A stretch of 35,425 nucleotides of DNA from Clostridia bacterium (GCA_016937975.1 JAFGVN010000144.1:1-35425), one strand, 5' to 3'. Shown: positions 9,675-16,981, counted from the first letter of the stretch. Notes: generated from the sequence alone by a model not told the origin. Translations and numbers: made by a program.

Positions 9675-10442
9675 GTGGGTAGAGTTATTTCCATTTTCAA
9701 TCAAAAAGGTGGCGTTGGTAAAACTACGATTAACATTAATTTAAGTGCTTGTCTTGCAAAACGAAATGCAAAGATTTTAATTATTGACAATGATCCGCAA
9801 GGTAATTCAACCAGTGGTGTTGGTGTTAATAAATCTGAAATTGAGTCAAGCTTATATGATGTACTTGTAGATGAAATTGATCCCAAAAATGCTGTTGTGA
9901 GTACTGAATATGAAAACCTTTTTGTTCTACCATCTAATGTTGACTTGGCTGGAGCAGAAATTGAATTATCTTCTTTGGATCGTCGTGAATATCGTTTAAA
10001 ACGTGCCATTGACCTTTTGAGAAATGATTATGATTATATTTTTATCGATTGCCCTCCTTCATTAGGTTTATTAACCATAAATGCTTTGATTGCTTCTGAT
10101 TCTATTTTAATTCCTATTCAGTGCGAGTATTATGCTCTTGAAGGTGTAAGTTCTTTGATTAACACATTTAATTTGGTTAAAAAGAATTTAAATAAATCAT
10201 TGGAAATTGAATGTGTTGTATTAAGTATGTTTGATGGAAGAACAAATTTATCTACACTTGTTATGGAAGAAGTACGAGCACATTTTGGAGATAAAGTTCT
10301 GGAAACAGCTATTCCTCGTAACGTTAGACTTGCGGAAGCACCTAGTTATGGTATGCCAATTATTTATTATGATCCTTATTCAACAGGCGCATATGCATTC
10401 AAAAAATTAGCTAGAGAATTTTGGCGTAGGAGGTCATCATGA
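9675..10442 (+). CDS. parA: Chromosome partition ATPase ParA (Soj)
   Basis: A 255-residue chromosomal ParA. The deviant Walker A KGGVGKTT is at residues 11-18, Walker A' is DNDPQGNSTSG and Walker B is FIDCPPSLG. The small size without an N-terminal HTH marks a chromosomal Soj rather than a plasmid ParA. GTG 9675 is the start, with AAAGGAGG at 9661-9668. It overlaps parB by 4 bases. In Bacillus Soj also controls DnaA. The 125-bp gap before it holds the noc terminator/NBS; I find no convincing promoter there. Confidence 0.96.
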   Translation: MGRVISIFNQKGGVGKTTININLSACLAKRNAKILIIDNDPQGNSTSGVGVNKSEIESSLYDVLVDEIDPKNAVVSTEYENLFVLPSNVDLAGAEIELSSLDRREYRLKRAIDLLRNDYDYIFIDCPPSLGLLTINALIASDSILIPIQCEYYALEGVSSLINTFNLVKKNLNKSLEIECVVLSMFDGRTNLSTLVMEEVRAHFGDKVLETAIPRNVRLAEAPSYGMPIIYYDPYSTGAYAFKKLAREFWRRRSS

Positions 10443-11311
10443 GTAAACCCAAAAGAGGATTAGGAAAAGGGTTAGGTGCTTTAATCGTACAAGAGCATGT
10501 CGATATTGAAGTACAAGAAATGGAAAATATTGTTAATGAATTTGAAATAAGTAAAATTTTTCCAAATGTTAATCAGCCAAGAAAGGATTTTTCAGAAGAA
10601 AAATTAGAGAAATTAGCTGAATCGATCAAAGAATACGGTGTTGTTCAACCCATAGTTTTACGTAAAGTAGATGAAAATAAATTTGAAATAGTAGCAGGTG
10701 AACGACGATGGAGAGCATCTAAAATTGCTGGTTTGACTCATATTCCTGCTGTAGTTAAAGAATTAAAAGATGATGAATTTGCAGAAATAGCTTTGATTGA
10801 AAATCTTCAAAGAGAAAATTTAAATGCAATTGAAGAAGCCATAGCATATCAATATATGTTAGATGATCATCAATTAACTCAAGATAAATTGGCTAAAGTT
10901 GTTGGTAAAAGTAGAGCTTATATTACGAACACACTTCGATTATTAAAATTGGATTCTGAAATACAGAGTTATGTGCGTGATGGTCTTATTTCCTCAGCAC
11001 ATGGTAGAACTCTTTTATCAGTAAGTGATACAAAAATGAGACTTCATTTAGCAGAACGAATTCATAAGGAAGATATTAGTGTTCGTGAATTGGAACATTT
11101 AGTAAAAGTCATTAAAACAGATAAAAAACCAAAAAAAGTAGTTATTAAAGAGAATGATCCTGTCATTCAGCAATTTGAAAGTCATCTTAAGTCATATTTT
11201 GGTACAAAAGTATCTATAACCCATGATGAAAATAAAGGAAAAATACAGATAAATTATTACTCAGATGAAGAGCTAAACAGGATATTGGAGTTGCTAGATT
11301 TCTCTATGTAA
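10439..11311 (+). CDS. parB: Chromosome partition protein ParB (Spo0J)
   Basis: A 290-residue CTP-dependent DNA clamp that loads at parS and spreads, working with ParA and usually recruiting SMC. The N-terminus KRGLGKGLGALI is the ParA-stimulating segment. Next come the NQPRKDF and GERRWRASK CTP-binding motifs, an ENLQREN motif and the HTH TQDKLAKVVGKSRAYITN, then a C-terminal dimerisation domain. AGGAGG lies inside the end of parA. Three parS sites lie in the 450 bp downstream, the first beginning on the base after the stop. Confidence 0.96.
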   Translation: MSKPKRGLGKGLGALIVQEHVDIEVQEMENIVNEFEISKIFPNVNQPRKDFSEEKLEKLAESIKEYGVVQPIVLRKVDENKFEIVAGERRWRASKIAGLTHIPAVVKELKDDEFAEIALIENLQRENLNAIEEAIAYQYMLDDHQLTQDKLAKVVGKSRAYITNTLRLLKLDSEIQSYVRDGLISSAHGRTLLSVSDTKMRLHLAERIHKEDISVRELEHLVKVIKTDKKPKKVVIKENDPVIQQFESHLKSYFGTKVSITHDENKGKIQINYYSDEELNRILELLDFSM

Positions 11312-11327
11312 TGTTTCACGTGAAACA
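11312..11327. promoter_or_regulatory. parS site 1
   Basis: TGTTTCACGTGAAACA is a perfect 16-bp match to the parS consensus TGTTNCACGTGAAACA. It starts immediately after the parB stop codon, and its right end is shared with the parB terminator stem. Confidence 0.95.
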
Positions 11328-11354
11328 ACCTTTACAGTTGTTTCTTTTTTTTTT
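11322..11354 (+). terminator. parB terminator sharing bases with parS1
   Basis: GAAACAAC (11322-11329) and GTTGTTTC (11337-11344) form an 8-bp stem with a 7-base loop, followed by ten T. The first six bases of the left arm also belong to parS1. Confidence 0.88.
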
Positions 11355-11642
11355 ACCAAAAATACAAATTATCATTGAATTTTTCATTTATAATTGTTTT
11401 TTAAAGAAATTATGTAAATTTTTTGCAATATAAAGTGAATTTTACTAGCTTTTAAAGCTGCCATCTCATATTTCGCTGATAAATCGCTAATATTTAATTT
11501 TGTTTAATATTAATACTATGACACTAAAAAATATATAAAAATCAATATAGAGCAAATTTCGACGAATGCAAGGTATATCAACGGTTGTAGTTATCGGTTA
11601 AGATGTATTTTATTAAATCACTTTTGAAAAAAATATAATATG
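11355..11642. other. AT-rich spacer between parS1 and parS2
   Basis: I see no open reading frame, RNA gene, promoter of note or repeat here. The stretch lies between partition sites in a 460-bp gene-free gap and may serve only as ParB-loading or spreading DNA. Confidence 0.5.
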
Positions 11643-11676
11643 TTCCTAATATGTTTCACGTGAAACATATTAGGAA
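11643..11676. promoter_or_regulatory. parS site 2 within a 34-bp perfect palindrome
   Basis: The 16-bp parS TGTTTCACGTGAAACA lies at 11652-11667. The symmetry runs on for nine more bases on each side (left flank TTCCTAATA, right flank TATTAGGAA), giving a perfect 34-bp palindrome. Confidence 0.95.
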
Positions 11677-11742
11677 GAATTCTATAAAAAAAAGTGTATT
11701 TATGGTACACTTATTATACTCTATTGATTAAATCAGGGAAAA

Positions 11743-11758
11743 GGTTTCACGTGAAACA
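11743..11758. promoter_or_regulatory. parS site 3
   Basis: GGTTTCACGTGAAACA differs from the parS consensus only in the first base. It lies directly upstream of the lipid kinase ribosome binding site, so bound ParB could affect that gene. Confidence 0.9.
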
Positions 11759-11771
11759 TATAGGAGTGTGT

Positions 11772-12644
11772 ATGAGAAAAATTAAATTTATAGTTAACCC
11801 TGTTGCTGGTGACGGATCAAGCAAAGATACAATTAAACTTATTCATGATAAAATGGAAAAAAGTGAATTGTCCTACTCTATTTCAATTTCTTCTTATAAA
11901 GGAGATGTTGAAAATCTATCAAGAAAAGCTGTTGAAAAAGGTTATACGGATATTATAGCTGTAGGCGGTGATGGAACTTTACTTGAAGCATTTAATGGTT
12001 TATATAATACAAATACAACTTTGGGAATTATACCGACTGGAACAGGAAATGATTTTATAAGAATGTTAGGAATTACTAAAAATGTTAATGATGAAATCGA
12101 TAGAATCATATTAGGAAATACTAAAGTGGTAGATACAGGATCAGTTAACGGATACCATTTTCTAAATATAGTAGGCATTGGAATTGATGGTGATATTATT
12201 GAAAAAACAGAAAATGTTAAAAAATTTATTAAAGGTCCTCCAGCATATATTTATGCAACCTTTTCTTCATTAATTAAATTCAAATGTAAATCAGTTAAAA
12301 TTACAATTGATGATCAAACTTTTAAAAAAAATGTATTTTTAGTAGCAGTTGGTAATGGACAATATTTTGGTGGTGGTATGAGAATAACACCTAATGCAGA
12401 AGTTGATAATGAATTACTAGAAGTAGTAATAATAAATAAAATGCCAAAACCAAAATTTGCTATTCTTTTTAGAAAGGTTTTTACTGGTGATCATATACAT
12501 GAAGATGTTGTAGAAGTCTATCGTGGTAGAAATATAAAAATTGAAACGGAATATGATCTTTCGATTGAGGCTGATGGAAATCTCGTAGGAAAAGGAAATT
12601 GTGATATTACAATATTTGGAAAAAGTCAAAAAATAATCATGTAA
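11772..12644 (+). CDS. Diacylglycerol kinase-family lipid kinase (DgkB/YegS-like)
   Basis: A soluble 290-residue lipid kinase of the DAGK catalytic family, expected to phosphorylate diacylglycerol or a related lipid and return it to phospholipid synthesis. The nucleotide motif VGGDGTLLEAFNGL (GGDGT at 65-69) and GIIPTGTGNDFIR are intact, and the C-terminus has the beta-rich ISIEADGN-type domain (here LSIEADGNLVG). ATG 11772 is used because AGGAGTG (11762-11768) precedes it. Upstream in-frame codons would run through parS3. DgkB, YegS and BmrU cannot be told apart by motifs alone. Confidence 0.9.
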   Translation: MRKIKFIVNPVAGDGSSKDTIKLIHDKMEKSELSYSISISSYKGDVENLSRKAVEKGYTDIIAVGGDGTLLEAFNGLYNTNTTLGIIPTGTGNDFIRMLGITKNVNDEIDRIILGNTKVVDTGSVNGYHFLNIVGIGIDGDIIEKTENVKKFIKGPPAYIYATFSSLIKFKCKSVKITIDDQTFKKNVFLVAVGNGQYFGGGMRITPNAEVDNELLEVVIINKMPKPKFAILFRKVFTGDHIHEDVVEVYRGRNIKIETEYDLSIEADGNLVGKGNCDITIFGKSQKIIM

Positions 12645-12670
12645 CTGTAAAATGTTGGTAATTTTATTAG

Positions 12671-12737
12671 GCCTATATTTAATTTTCTTATTTAACTGGA
12701 TATTTATATCTAAAATATGATAAAATTAAATATAGGC
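12671..12737. repeat. 16-bp inverted repeat before the GAF/Fis regulator
   Basis: GCCTATATTTAATTTT (12671-12686) is repeated as its exact reverse complement at 12722-12737, 35 bp apart. It lies in the 178-bp gap between the lipid kinase and the regulator. It may be a terminator-like long stem or an operator for the regulator. Confidence 0.6.
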
Positions 12738-12822
12738 TAAATTTAGGCGGTATAGATATATATACATCTTATACTGTAAAAATAAAAATAATTTATTGGA
12801 AAAATCAGAAAATAAGGTATAT

Positions 12823-13668
12823 ATGAAACAGCAATCAGAAATTTGTAGAGCTCGATCTCTTTTTATGACAAAAGGAATTTTGAATAGAGAAATTTTACCA
12901 AGTGAAATTGTATATTCGTGGGTAAGAAGTAAATTACATAATATATCATTTGAAATCTTAGACAAAAATGTATCTGAGAAGAAAGTGAACATTTTAGCTC
13001 TTAAAAAAAATTGTTCTATAATCATCAAAAGATTAAGACAATATAAAAATGACTATCATCAAATATATCTTATAGATATGGATGGTTATATACTTTATAA
13101 AAGTGAAAGTCTGTTAACGCAGTTGCCTAATATCATTAACTTTAAAGAAGAAGTTATTGGTACTACTGCAGCGGGAATTACGTTAATCACAAAAATTGAT
13201 GCAGAAGTCTTTGGATGTGAGCATTTTAATCAGGAATTGACAAATTATTTGTCAGGAAGCATTCTAATTGATGGTGAAATAGATGAAAGTCAAGTGATCT
13301 TATTGGTGTTATCACCAATATCAAGGCTTTTAGAACATAATCAGCTTAAAAAAGCATTAATTGATGATTTTAGAAAAGAGGAAGAAGAAGCAAATAAAGT
13401 AGCGAAAAACGACGAAAACATACCTGTAAATACGGTTAACAGGGATGAAAACAGGTTTAAAACTACATCTGATAAAAAAGAAATATTTGAAGATAAACAT
13501 AGTGTTTTCAATGACTGTAAACTGTTTACACTTTCTGTGATAGAGAAGAAAACCATCGAAGAAGCTTTAAAGTATTATAATTGGAATATGCGCCAAGCTG
13601 CAATCGCGTTGGGCATTGGACGTAGTACTTTATATAGAAAAATTAAGGAATATGACATTCAGCAGTAA
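12823..13668 (+). CDS. GAF-domain regulator with Fis-type HTH, lacking AAA+
   Basis: A 281-residue probable DNA-binding regulator. The N-terminal part (WVRS near residue 35, then a GAF-like domain containing EEVIGTTAAGI and GSILIDGEIDESQVI) resembles the sensor half of AcoR/DhaR-type activators. The last 40 residues are a Fis-type HTH (IEEALKYYNWNMRQAAIALG, then IGRSTLYRKIKEY). The sigma-54-contacting AAA+ domain that normally lies between them is missing and replaced by about 60 charged residues, so it cannot act as a normal sigma-54 activator. ATG 12823 with AAGG at 12814-12817 is preferred to the upstream TTG 12796. The ligand and targets are unknown. Confidence 0.82.
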   Translation: MKQQSEICRARSLFMTKGILNREILPSEIVYSWVRSKLHNISFEILDKNVSEKKVNILALKKNCSIIIKRLRQYKNDYHQIYLIDMDGYILYKSESLLTQLPNIINFKEEVIGTTAAGITLITKIDAEVFGCEHFNQELTNYLSGSILIDGEIDESQVILLVLSPISRLLEHNQLKKALIDDFRKEEEEANKVAKNDENIPVNTVNRDENRFKTTSDKKEIFEDKHSVFNDCKLFTLSVIEKKTIEEALKYYNWNMRQAAIALGIGRSTLYRKIKEYDIQQ

Positions 13669-13702
13669 AAAGAGGACAAAAGTTGAATAAAAATGCTATT
13701 TT

Positions 13703-13734
13703 GGGACACAATTTTATAGATTGTGTCCCTTTTT
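13703..13734 (+). terminator. Strong terminator after the GAF/Fis regulator
   Basis: GGGACACAAT and ATTGTGTCCC form a perfect 10-bp stem with a 7-base loop, followed by five T. It closes the regulator transcript. Confidence 0.93.
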
Positions 13735-13752
13735 GATACACTTTTCTCATTT

Positions 13753-13766
13753 TGATACATGTATCA
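13753..13766. promoter_or_regulatory. 14-bp palindrome, candidate operator
   Basis: TGATACATGTATCA is a perfect palindrome. A further TTTGATACA half copy occurs about 20 bp upstream, inside the T tract of the terminator. The binding protein is unknown. Confidence 0.4.
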
Positions 13767-13901
13767 GTCCTATTTTGAGAATTATCAGAATATATTCTAT
13801 AAAGTGTAAGGAGTTTTAACCCGTTTACATGAAAAAAAGGTAAAAAAAATATAATATAACGCAAATATAGCGTATATCACACATTATATGTAGTTTTAAG
13901 C

Positions 13902-13927
13902 TATTTACAGTTAATTAACTGTAAATA
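13902..13927. promoter_or_regulatory. 26-bp palindromic operator before the HTH/coiled-coil cassette
   Basis: A perfect palindrome centred at 13914/13915, with core ACAGTTAATTAACTGT. TTTACA at 13904-13909 with TATTAT at 13926-13931 (16-bp spacing) could be the cassette promoter, which places the palindrome over the -35 and spacer, as in repressor sites. AGTTTTAA-N4-TTTACA occurs both here and about 80 bp upstream. The 315-bp gap holds no gene. Confidence 0.6.
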
Positions 13928-13983
13928 TTATACTAGTAATTGCCAATTTGTTTTGATAAAATTAAAATAACAGTGGAGGTCAT

Positions 13984-14481
13984 ATGTTTAAAGTAAGTGA
14001 AGTCGCAGAAATGTTGTCAGTAGAAAAGGTAAAAATATTCGAAGCATTATTATTACACGCTGATACTTTAGAACCCTATATTTCTAAAGAAAGACATTTA
14101 ACTTACCTTTCTGAAGTAGGTGTCAGAAAACTAGAGAACATATTATTTTCCAAAACTATTAGTGAACCAATAGTGATTGAACCGGAAACTGAAGCTTTAC
14201 TAGAAGAAATTGAACCTAAAGATGATCATTTAGATAATTATTTAAAAAAGCATGAACAAAAGCGAGATGATTTAAGAACTGAAATTGTCGATCTAAAAAG
14301 AAAGTTAAACCATTTGGATAAGGAGCTCAGACAAAAGGACGATGCCATACTTAATTTTCAAAAGATCATTCAAGACGATTTTGGTTGGATGCAGAAGTTA
14401 GATTTAAAAATTCATGGACTGGTTTCCTTAATAGAAGAAGATGAACAGAAAAATAGTTTTTTTAATCGCTTAAAAAAGTAG
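13984..14481 (+). CDS. HTH plus coiled-coil protein, first paralog
   Basis: I do not recognise a named family. The first 55 residues look like a MerR/excisionase-type HTH (FKVSEVAEMLSVEKVKIFEA, then a TYLSEVGVRKLENIL wing and helix). A short linker rich in Glu and Pro is followed by about 60 residues of heptad-like coiled coil (about 80-140). The C-terminus ends SFFNRLKK, a short amphipathic tail that could touch membrane. Total length is 165 residues. The architecture recalls RacA (HTH plus coiled coil, chromosome anchoring), but sequence identity to RacA is not claimed. GTGGAGG at 13973-13979 sets ATG 13984. Six bases separate it from its paralog. Confidence 0.8.
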   Translation: MFKVSEVAEMLSVEKVKIFEALLLHADTLEPYISKERHLTYLSEVGVRKLENILFSKTISEPIVIEPETEALLEEIEPKDDHLDNYLKKHEQKRDDLRTEIVDLKRKLNHLDKELRQKDDAILNFQKIIQDDFGWMQKLDLKIHGLVSLIEEDEQKNSFFNRLKK

Positions 14482-14487
14482 GTAAAT

Positions 14488-14952
14488 ATGTATAAAGTTT
14501 TAGATGTTGCAAAAATGTTTTCAGTAAGTAAGGTAACCATTTATAAGAAAATAAGTAGCAAAAAAAATGAGCTTAAAGGTCATATTATAAAAAAGAAGAA
14601 TATTACCTATTTAGACGATGAAGCTGTAGAGATTATTAAAAATTCGCTACAGCTCAGTACAGAAAAAGCCTCTGGGCGATTGATCGATGAAGAACTCAAT
14701 CAAGTTTATGAAGATGCAAAATTGTTGAAAGATGAAAATGATCGGTTAAAAGCTGAGAAAATTGCCATGATATCGGATCAAATTAATGAATTAGAATCAA
14801 CAGTAAGAGTTTTAAAGAGTCAAATAGTAGCTAAGGAAAATCATATTAAAATGAAAAATGAAATTCTTGATAATTTTAATGGCATATTAAAATATACAAA
14901 GAAAAGGATGACGACTTTGGAAGAGACGCTTGCGACTCTAGAAAATAAATAA
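14488..14952 (+). CDS. HTH plus coiled-coil protein, second paralog
   Basis: A 154-residue protein with the same plan as its upstream neighbour: HTH YKVLDVAKMFSVSKVTIYKK, then ITYLDDEAVEIIKNSL, and a long coiled coil from about 75 to the end (ELESTVRVLKSQIVAKENH). The HTH parts align directly (F/Y-KV-x-x-VA-x-M-x-SV-x-KV), so the pair arose by duplication. It lacks the FFNRLKK tail of the first copy. The ribosome binding site is weak (GTAGGT), which suggests coupling to the upstream gene. Function unknown; DNA binding is inferred from the HTH. Confidence 0.8.
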   Translation: MYKVLDVAKMFSVSKVTIYKKISSKKNELKGHIIKKKNITYLDDEAVEIIKNSLQLSTEKASGRLIDEELNQVYEDAKLLKDENDRLKAEKIAMISDQINELESTVRVLKSQIVAKENHIKMKNEILDNFNGILKYTKKRMTTLEETLATLENK

Positions 14953-14987
14953 TAATCTTAATGAACATATTATAAGGAGGCAGTACA

Positions 14988-15599
14988 GTGACAAAAAAAG
15001 GTATTCTAGAAAAATTAGGCTTACTTGAAGCGGTAGAAGAAAAGAAGCCTGTAGTTGAAAATGGGGAAGTTCAGAAAAGTGAACCAGTTACATATGATAG
15101 ACCTGTTTTTTCAGCACCAGTGGAAGAAACTAAAATTAAACCTGAGATTGAAGAAAAATTAGATGTTCTCATTGAATCCTACGAGAAAAACAAATTTATC
15201 TCAATTGAAGAATTATATAGAAATAAAAACTTGGATAGAGATACGAAACAAACTATTTTTATTGCAGAAGTTTTCATGAAAGCATTACCAGAAAACTTGC
15301 CAATCGACATTAAAAAGAAGTCAACTTTAAATATTATTGATGCGTCAGGTTTAAAGAAAGAAGATTTATTAAATGATGCCTATATTAGAATTGATGCATT
15401 AAACACGGTTCTAGAAGATACCGTTGCAAAAACAGCTGATTTTAAATCAAAGAACGAATCTTCTATTAGAGAGTTAGAAGAGAGAATTCAGATGTTACGT
15501 AGAAATATAGAAGAACGTATGGAGTTTGAAGAAAAACAGACTTCAGTAATTGAATATGAAATTCAAAGAATCATTAATATTGTTGACGGTATTAAGTAG
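14988..15599 (+). CDS. Uncharacterised coiled-coil protein in the cassette
   Basis: A 203-residue protein I cannot assign. It has a charged, Pro-containing N-terminus (1-45) and a helical middle (about 50-135, containing SIEELYRNKNLDRDTKQTIF and EDLLNDAYIRIDALNTVLED). A C-terminal coiled coil (about 140-200) is rich in Glu and Arg. There is no signal peptide or membrane segment, so it should be cytoplasmic. GTG 14988 is set by AAGGAGG at 14974-14980. It lies between the HTH pair and the OmpA-like membrane protein with no promoter between, so it could bridge them. Confidence 0.75.
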   Translation: MTKKGILEKLGLLEAVEEKKPVVENGEVQKSEPVTYDRPVFSAPVEETKIKPEIEEKLDVLIESYEKNKFISIEELYRNKNLDRDTKQTIFIAEVFMKALPENLPIDIKKKSTLNIIDASGLKKEDLLNDAYIRIDALNTVLEDTVAKTADFKSKNESSIRELEERIQMLRRNIEERMEFEEKQTSVIEYEIQRIINIVDGIK

Positions 15600-15607
15600 G
15601 GAGACGT

Positions 15608-16303
15608 ATGAAATATAGAGTAACAACACGAGGATGGATTGTTTTCTCTTTACTGGGCATACTGCTTTTATACGGTATTATTCAAATTGGTAGTTTGCAT
15701 TTTAAAGATTCTTCGGATTCAACGAAGAATCAAGAAAATCAAATTGAATCAGAAATAGATTCTGAAGAAAATACAGTTATTTCAGTAGATGAAAAAAATG
15801 AAGATTCATCTGCTGTAAATGAAGAGCAAGGCACTGAGAACAATACCGATCAAGAATCTGATGCTGTAGAGACTGAAGACAGTGTTGAAAATACAACTGA
15901 AAATGAAAGCGATACTTCTTCAGAAAATTCAAATATAGAAGTTGACGAAATTATCATTAAAGAAAAAACAGAAATTATTTTCGACAAAAATGATTTTGAA
16001 TTGCCTAGTGATGCTTTTGCCCTTTTAGATGAATGGGTAAGCTACCTTAATACATATGAAAATTTAAAAGTTGTCATTGAAGGTCATATTAATGGATATC
16101 CATATTATGATGATGGTCCTTATGGTTTAAATATTTCAGAGAAACGTGCACAAGGTGTTAAAGCTTATTTCCTTGAAAAGGGTATTGAAGAGAGTAGAAT
16201 AGAATTAATTAACAAAGGTAGTTCTGATCAAGTTGACAAAACAGATCAAATGAATGAACATTATAAAAATAGAAGAGCGGTAATTTATATTTTGAAAAAA
16301 TAA
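15608..16303 (+). CDS. Membrane-anchored OmpA-family (OmpA/MotB C-terminal) protein
   Basis: A 231-residue protein. A membrane anchor lies at about 10-28. A very acidic, Ser/Glu/Asp/Asn-rich extracellular linker (about 33-115) leads to an OmpA-like peptidoglycan-binding domain (about 118-231). The domain shows IIFDKNDFELP, a GHI-type turn after VVIEG, LNISEKRAQGVKAYFLEKGI and a C-terminal NRRAVIYI, where an Arg normally contacts diaminopimelate. The long linker would let the domain reach the cell wall of a Gram-positive cell. It ends the cassette and a terminator follows. It is not a flagellar MotB: no plug and no motor gene is nearby. Confidence 0.85.
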   Translation: MKYRVTTRGWIVFSLLGILLLYGIIQIGSLHFKDSSDSTKNQENQIESEIDSEENTVISVDEKNEDSSAVNEEQGTENNTDQESDAVETEDSVENTTENESDTSSENSNIEVDEIIIKEKTEIIFDKNDFELPSDAFALLDEWVSYLNTYENLKVVIEGHINGYPYYDDGPYGLNISEKRAQGVKAYFLEKGIEESRIELINKGSSDQVDKTDQMNEHYKNRRAVIYILKK

Positions 16304-16304
16304 G

Positions 16305-16326
16305 AACGAGTTAACCTCGTTTTTTT
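16305..16326 (+). terminator. Terminator of the HTH/OmpA cassette
   Basis: AACGAG and CTCGTT close a TTAAC loop and are followed by T's, just after the stop of the OmpA-like gene. Confidence 0.85.
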
Positions 16327-16403
16327 CTATATATTAAGGAAACTTAAAGTTATGCAGATACTACTGTGATGTAAGATAAAATATGATATAATAATGAAGG
16401 TTA

Positions 16404-16480
16404 GCATCCGTAGCTCAGCAGGATAGAGCAACCGCCTCCTAAGCGGTAGGTCGGAGGTTCAAATCCTCTCGGGTGCGCCA
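16404..16480 (+). tRNA. tRNA-Arg (anticodon CCT)
   Basis: A 77-base cloverleaf with the CCA end encoded. The acceptor arms GCATCCG/CGGGTGC pair with one G-T. The D arm is GCTC...GAGC, the anticodon stem ACCGC/GCGGT closes the loop CTCCTAA with anticodon CCT, and the T arm contains GGTTCAAATCC. It reads AGG codons. TATAAT at 16387-16392 is a likely -10 element; its -35 is not clear. tadA starts 11 bases after the tRNA end. Confidence 0.96.
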
Positions 16481-16491
16481 TTGGAGCATCT

Positions 16492-16968
16492 ATGAACAAA
16501 CATGAATTTTACATGAATGAAGCTTTAATTGAAGCTAGAAAAGCATATGAAAAAAATGAAGTGCCCATCGGTGCAGTCATTGTTAGAGATGATCAAATTA
16601 TTGCAAGAGGTCATAACTTAAGGGAAACGATGAAATCTCCCTTGGCCCATGCAGAGATTTTGGCAATTAAAGAGGCAGCTAAAGTGCTAAAGGGATGGAG
16701 ATTGACACGTTGTGATATTTATGTTACACTGGAACCCTGTTTAATGTGTTCTGGCGCGATTTATCAATCAAGAATTGTTAATCTATACTATGGTGCAACA
16801 GATGCAAAAGCAGGAGCAGTAAGTTCGATTTTTAAGGTATTAGAGGAACCAAAATTAAATCATAATGTTAAGGTTCAAGCAGGTGTTTTAGAGAACGAAT
16901 GCGCTGAAATACTCTCTTCTTTTTTTAAAGAATTGAGAGAAAAAAAGAAAGATCGTAAATCTGAATAG
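16492..16968 (+). CDS. tadA: tRNA adenosine(34) deaminase TadA
   Basis: A zinc deaminase that converts A34 to inosine in tRNA-Arg(ACG). It has 158 residues. The active site motif HAE is at 53-55 (zinc His and proton-shuttling Glu) and PCLMC has zinc Cys83 and Cys86, the normal pattern for TadA. The C-terminus is Lys-rich. TTGGAG lies before ATG 16492. Its place next to the SRP RNA gene is common in Clostridia. Confidence 0.95.
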   Translation: MNKHEFYMNEALIEARKAYEKNEVPIGAVIVRDDQIIARGHNLRETMKSPLAHAEILAIKEAAKVLKGWRLTRCDIYVTLEPCLMCSGAIYQSRIVNLYYGATDAKAGAVSSIFKVLEEPKLNHNVKVQAGVLENECAEILSSFFKELREKKKDRKSE

Positions 16969-16981
16969 ATTTCAAATATTT

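Noticed and set aside
12726-13028. Minus-strand open frame over the start of the regulator gene
   Set aside because: Antisense shadow without ribosome binding site or recognisable motifs; the same holds for the other minus-strand frames except recU.
13516-13530. TGTAAAC-T-GTTTACA inverted repeat near the end of the GAF/Fis gene
   Set aside because: Lies inside coding sequence and is short; the likeness to the 13902-13927 palindrome is only in TTTACA, which is common in AT-rich DNA.
13963-13968. TTGCCA-N17-TAAAAT (13940-13968) as promoter of the HTH cassette
   Set aside because: The start would fall inside the ribosome binding site of the first gene; the TTTACA/TATTAT pair upstream gives a usable leader.
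15608-16303. MotB flagellar stator
   Set aside because: Only the OmpA-like domain matches; the linker is long and acidic and no MotA or flagellar gene is near.
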